Shown: in pieces, positions 61,892 through 64,000 of the stretch
Numbering within the stretch: the stretch's first letter is position 1
Layout of the letters: each line of letters opens with the position of its first letter
Assembly (NCBI RefSeq): GCF_042932805.1
Contig: NZ_CP170633.1
Coordinates: 992,001 to 1,056,000 of the forward strand
Source: Ascidiaceihabitans sp029251465
GTDB lineage: Bacteria > Pseudomonadota > Alphaproteobacteria > Rhodobacterales > Rhodobacteraceae
Length of the DNA stretch: 64,000 nt
Reading direction: 5' to 3'
Position numbers and translations under genes: made by a program
Notes under the pieces: generated by a model
What the model was told of the DNA's origin: nothing
Database searches by the model: none
What the model saw: only the letters and a program-made list of their open reading frames with translations

Positions 61892-61999
61892 GCCAAACTC
61901 TATTGCGGATTTGCGCACATACAACTGCGCGGGGGGCGGGCTGTTCATGGCGCGCCCCTTTATTTATAGGTAGGTCGAGCAGTCAGTAACGAGGATGTC

Positions 62000-62779
62000 A
62001 TGGCCCGACCAATCATTGGAATTATTTCGAATTCGCATATGATCAGTGATCAATATGAGGTGCAGGGCGCGGGTGTGATCAACATCGCAGCTGTCGCCGA
62101 AGTGACCGGTGGATTGCCTTTGATGGTGCCGGCAGATCCCGATCATGTGCATATCCAAGACTTGATGGCGCGTTGCGCTGGGTTTGTTTTTACCGGCGGG
62201 CGACCGAATGTTCATCCGGAGGAATACGGCGAAGTCGAAACTGCGGCACACGGTGATTTTGATCGAAAACGCGACCGGTTGGCGCTGCCGCTGATCCGTG
62301 CTTGCGTCGAACATGGTCTGCCGATTTTGGGCATTTGTCGTGGGTTTCAAGAGGTGAATGTGGCGATGGGCGGCTCGCTCTATCCGGAAATCCGCGATTT
62401 GCCGGGGCGTACAAACCACCGGATGCCACCTGACGGTACGATTGAAGAGAAGTTCGCTCTGCGTCATGCGGTCACGTTCACGGACGGTGGTGTATTCCAT
62501 CAATTGATGGGTGCACGCGAGGTTATGACCAATACGCTGCACGGGCAGGGGATCAAGCAAGCGGGTGCGCGCATTGTCGTGGATGGAGTTGCACCGGACG
62601 GCACGCCTGAGGCGATCTATGTTGAGGGTGCCCCTGGATTTACGATGTCTGTTCAGTGGCATCCTGAGTGGAATGCAGCCGATGATGTCGTGTCACGCCC
62701 GCTGTTCGAGGCGTTTGGCGAAGCGGCGGGTGCGTGGGACCGGTTTGGCGAAATGCGTCCGGCACTTAAGACTGCATAA
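62000..62779 (+). CDS. Class-I glutamine amidotransferase-like hydrolase (peptidase C26)
   Basis: 259 residues of the gamma-glutamyl-gamma-aminobutyrate hydrolase (PuuD) type. Catalytic Cys in GICRGFQEVNVAMGG, His-Glu region in SVQWHPEWNAAD, and FTGGRPNVHPEEYG near the start. Probably hydrolyses a gamma-glutamyl amide from polyamine or similar compounds; no puu cluster is visible, so the substrate is open. Confidence 0.87.
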   Translation: MARPIIGIISNSHMISDQYEVQGAGVINIAAVAEVTGGLPLMVPADPDHVHIQDLMARCAGFVFTGGRPNVHPEEYGEVETAAHGDFDRKRDRLALPLIRACVEHGLPILGICRGFQEVNVAMGGSLYPEIRDLPGRTNHRMPPDGTIEEKFALRHAVTFTDGGVFHQLMGAREVMTNTLHGQGIKQAGARIVVDGVAPDGTPEAIYVEGAPGFTMSVQWHPEWNAADDVVSRPLFEAFGEAAGAWDRFGEMRPALKTA

Positions 62780-62783
62780 CACG

Positions 62784-62806
62784 GGTGTGCGACACGCACA
62801 CCTTAC
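62784..62806. repeat. REP palindrome, copy 3
   Basis: GGTGTGCG-ACA-CGCACACC followed by TTAC, 12 bases beyond the RAYT stop codon. Copy 4 is its exact inverse. Confidence 0.85.
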
Positions 62807-62818
62807 GGACGAAATCCG

Positions 62819-63361
62819 TTACGCGGATCGGGCTTTCAGCGGCGTATACGGTCGATAGGCGGCACCAATGGGTGTTTGGACGTTGTATGTCCCTTGTCGG
62901 GTTGCACGATGGATCGAACTGTAGGACCAATCTTGAGGCCGTGGGACCAAGCCCGCTTGGACTGGTGCGGAAAAGATCATGTGCCGATGCGCATCTATGT
63001 CTTCTTGGTCCCGCAAGTGATGTTCCCAAAAACGGCGCTGCCAAATGCCTTTGTCGCCGCGACGTGCCGTTACCGGATCCCGGTTTTCAGGCGCAGGCAG
63101 ACCGCGCGAAAAGTGAGATTTTAACATCCGCCACCGCGTAGAAAAATCGGCGTCATCCGGCGGCAGGGTCCAGATTGTGTGGATAACGGATGGCAGGACG
63201 ACCACTTCGGTGATCTCAAAGGGATAACGCGTGCGGGTCAGGCGCATGGAACTGCGCAGCTTTGCGATGTTCTGCACCAGAAGATTACTGTTCCGGTCGG
63301 CAAGACGGACTGTGAAAAACAGCGTGGCACCGGGGCGCTTTGAGCGGATGTAATTTGACAT
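62819..63361 (-). CDS. REP-associated transposase-like (RAYT) protein with degenerate active site
   Basis: 180 residues similar to TnpA-REP (Y1/IS200-type HUH) proteins: FFTVRLADRNSNLLVQNIA, TLPPDDADFSTRWRMLKSHF, KGIWQRRFWEHHLRDQED, LVPRPQDWSYSSIHR. The HxH metal motif (family PDHVH-like) reads PSVIH, losing the first His, and the helix that carries the catalytic Tyr (family DYIHxNPVKHG) reads HMIFSAPVQAG without Tyr. Flanked by inverted REP copies. The open frame is intact, so it may be a dead or repurposed transposase. Confidence 0.85.
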   Translation of the reverse strand: MSNYIRSKRPGATLFFTVRLADRNSNLLVQNIAKLRSSMRLTRTRYPFEITEVVVLPSVIHTIWTLPPDDADFSTRWRMLKSHFSRGLPAPENRDPVTARRGDKGIWQRRFWEHHLRDQEDIDAHRHMIFSAPVQAGLVPRPQDWSYSSIHRATRQGTYNVQTPIGAAYRPYTPLKARSA

Positions 63362-63448
63362 GCAGCAACGTTAGCTGAGTCGTAGTTAAGCGGAGATTAA
63401 TGTACGCATAGCAAGTGAGGGACCCCCAGCTTGCCGGGCGAAATAGAG

Positions 63449-63471
63449 GTAAGGTGTGCGTGTCGCACACC
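63449..63471. repeat. REP palindrome, copy 4 (inverted)
   Basis: GTAA then GGTGTGCG-TGT-CGCACACC: exact reverse complement of copy 3 over 23 bases, upstream of the RAYT gene. Confidence 0.85.
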
Positions 63472-63482
63472 CCGCCGTTCAT

Positions 63483-64000
63483 TTACATTTGTCCGCCGGC
63501 GATTTCGATGTTTTGCCCGTTGATGCTTTGCGATCCTGGACCGACCAGCCACGTCATGGCAGCGGCCACTTCGTCACATTCAACCAAGCGGCGATGGCGA
63601 TTGGTGTTTACCATGATCCCTAGCGCTTTTTCTTCGCTGATGCCGGCGCGGTTTGCGATGCTTTGAGTGTTGCGCGTCACAATTTCGGTATCCACATAGC
63701 CGGGGCAGATAGAGTTGAACGTCATGCCGGTGCCCATGTAGTCTTCGCTCAGGCTGCGGATCAGTCCGATCATTCCGTGTTTCGACGCCGAATAGCACGC
63801 AGCCCCCGGCACACCGCGAATGCCCGCGATCGAGGACACCGCAATGACGCGTCCCCAGTCGGTTTGGCGCATCGAACCAAGGCTTTCGCGGATCGTCAAA
63901 AACGCGCCATCCAGATTGGTCGCCATCATGTCGCGCCAGAACGCCATGTCGGTTTTGTGAACTGCTTTGCCGGTCGCAACCCCTGCGTTGGCGATGCAAA
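63483..64000 (-). CDS. Short-chain dehydrogenase/reductase, 5' partial
   Basis: NAD(P)-dependent SDR enzyme whose start lies outside the window. Visible from CIANAGVATGKAV (the NAG motif) through VIAVSSIAGIRG and the active-site YSASK, to a tail MTWLVGPGSQSINGQNIEIAGGQM. About 172 residues remain; the N-terminal TGxxxGIG cofactor loop is missing only because of the edge. Substrate unknown; 3-ketoacyl or hydroxy-acid reductases share this tail. Confidence 0.9.
   Translation of the reverse strand, partial: CIANAGVATGKAVHKTDMAFWRDMMATNLDGAFLTIRESLGSMRQTDWGRVIAVSSIAGIRGVPGAACYSASKHGMIGLIRSLSEDYMGTGMTFNSICPGYVDTEIVTRNTQSIANRAGISEEKALGIMVNTNRHRRLVECDEVAAAMTWLVGPGSQSINGQNIEIAGGQM

Overview
The window looks like chromosome of a marine Rhodobacterales (Roseobacter-group) alphaproteobacterium. 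The pointers are an alphaproteobacterial division and cell-wall (dcw) cluster ending in ftsQ-ftsA-ftsZ-lpxC-bamD-recN, the aerobic cobaltochelatase genes cobS and cobT, two DUF2484 genes beside murC/murB, and a DUF1127 gene followed by cuckoo/CcsR-type small RNAs. No prophage, CRISPR array, complete insertion sequence or plasmid replicon is visible. Gene identities rest on reading the sequence and on recognised family motifs; no database search was run.

Layout. 1-3.3 kb: a periplasmic copper module (copC end, copD, Tat-exported multicopper oxidase, c-type cytochrome) next to a truncated Crp/Fnr-type regulator. 3.4-5.4 kb: tRNA-Tyr, rlmB, a zinc-ribbon protein, a possible small RNA with a strong terminator, and a CoA-binding protein. 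5.5-9.4 kb (minus strand): histidine genes in two blocks, hisB-hisH and hisA-ORF-hisF-hisE, split by an opposing DUF2147 gene; an unknown 117-residue gene is coupled between hisA and hisF. 9.6-12.4 kb: a stand-alone Lrp ligand-binding domain, unknown genes, an 18-bp x4 tandem repeat, tRNA-Gly, a YHYH protein and a MAPEG protein. 12.4-14.2 kb: DUF1127 gene with tandem CCUCCUCCC hairpin RNAs, and the Fe-S carrier ATPase mrp.

14.2-40 kb: the dcw cluster, preceded by a long leader with a strong internal terminator that corresponds to the sRNA UpsM of Rhodobacter. Order: mraZ, rsmH, ftsL, ftsI, murE, murF, mraY, murD, (inverted flavoprotein), ftsW, murG, murC, four tiny membrane-protein genes, murB, ddl, ftsQ, ftsA, ftsZ, lpxC, bamD, recN. 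Many neighbours overlap by 4 bases. Together they make UDP-MurNAc-pentapeptide, lipid I and lipid II, build the septal synthase and Z-ring, and begin lipid A synthesis and outer-membrane assembly.

40-64 kb: CLC chloride transporter, DUF427 protein, aminopeptidase P, cobT, a racemase-family protein lacking its usual catalytic cysteines, cobS, a J-domain protein, bolA, a thioesterase, a frameshifted secreted Sel1-like gene coupled to gatB, a solenoid protein, a lytic transglycosylase-like protein, pepN, DUF2256, malate synthase G (glcB) with a GlcG/HbpS-family gene, a class-I amidotransferase hydrolase, a REP-associated transposase-like gene with degenerate active site between inverted REP hairpins, and the end of an SDR dehydrogenase gene.

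The most interesting items are the tandem anti-Shine-Dalgarno hairpin RNAs, the UpsM-like leader with upstream TGGG repeats that could be MraZ boxes, the cysteine-less racemase inside the cobaltochelatase operon, the degenerate REP transposase, and the one-base frameshift in a C6 tract of the gene coupled to gatB.
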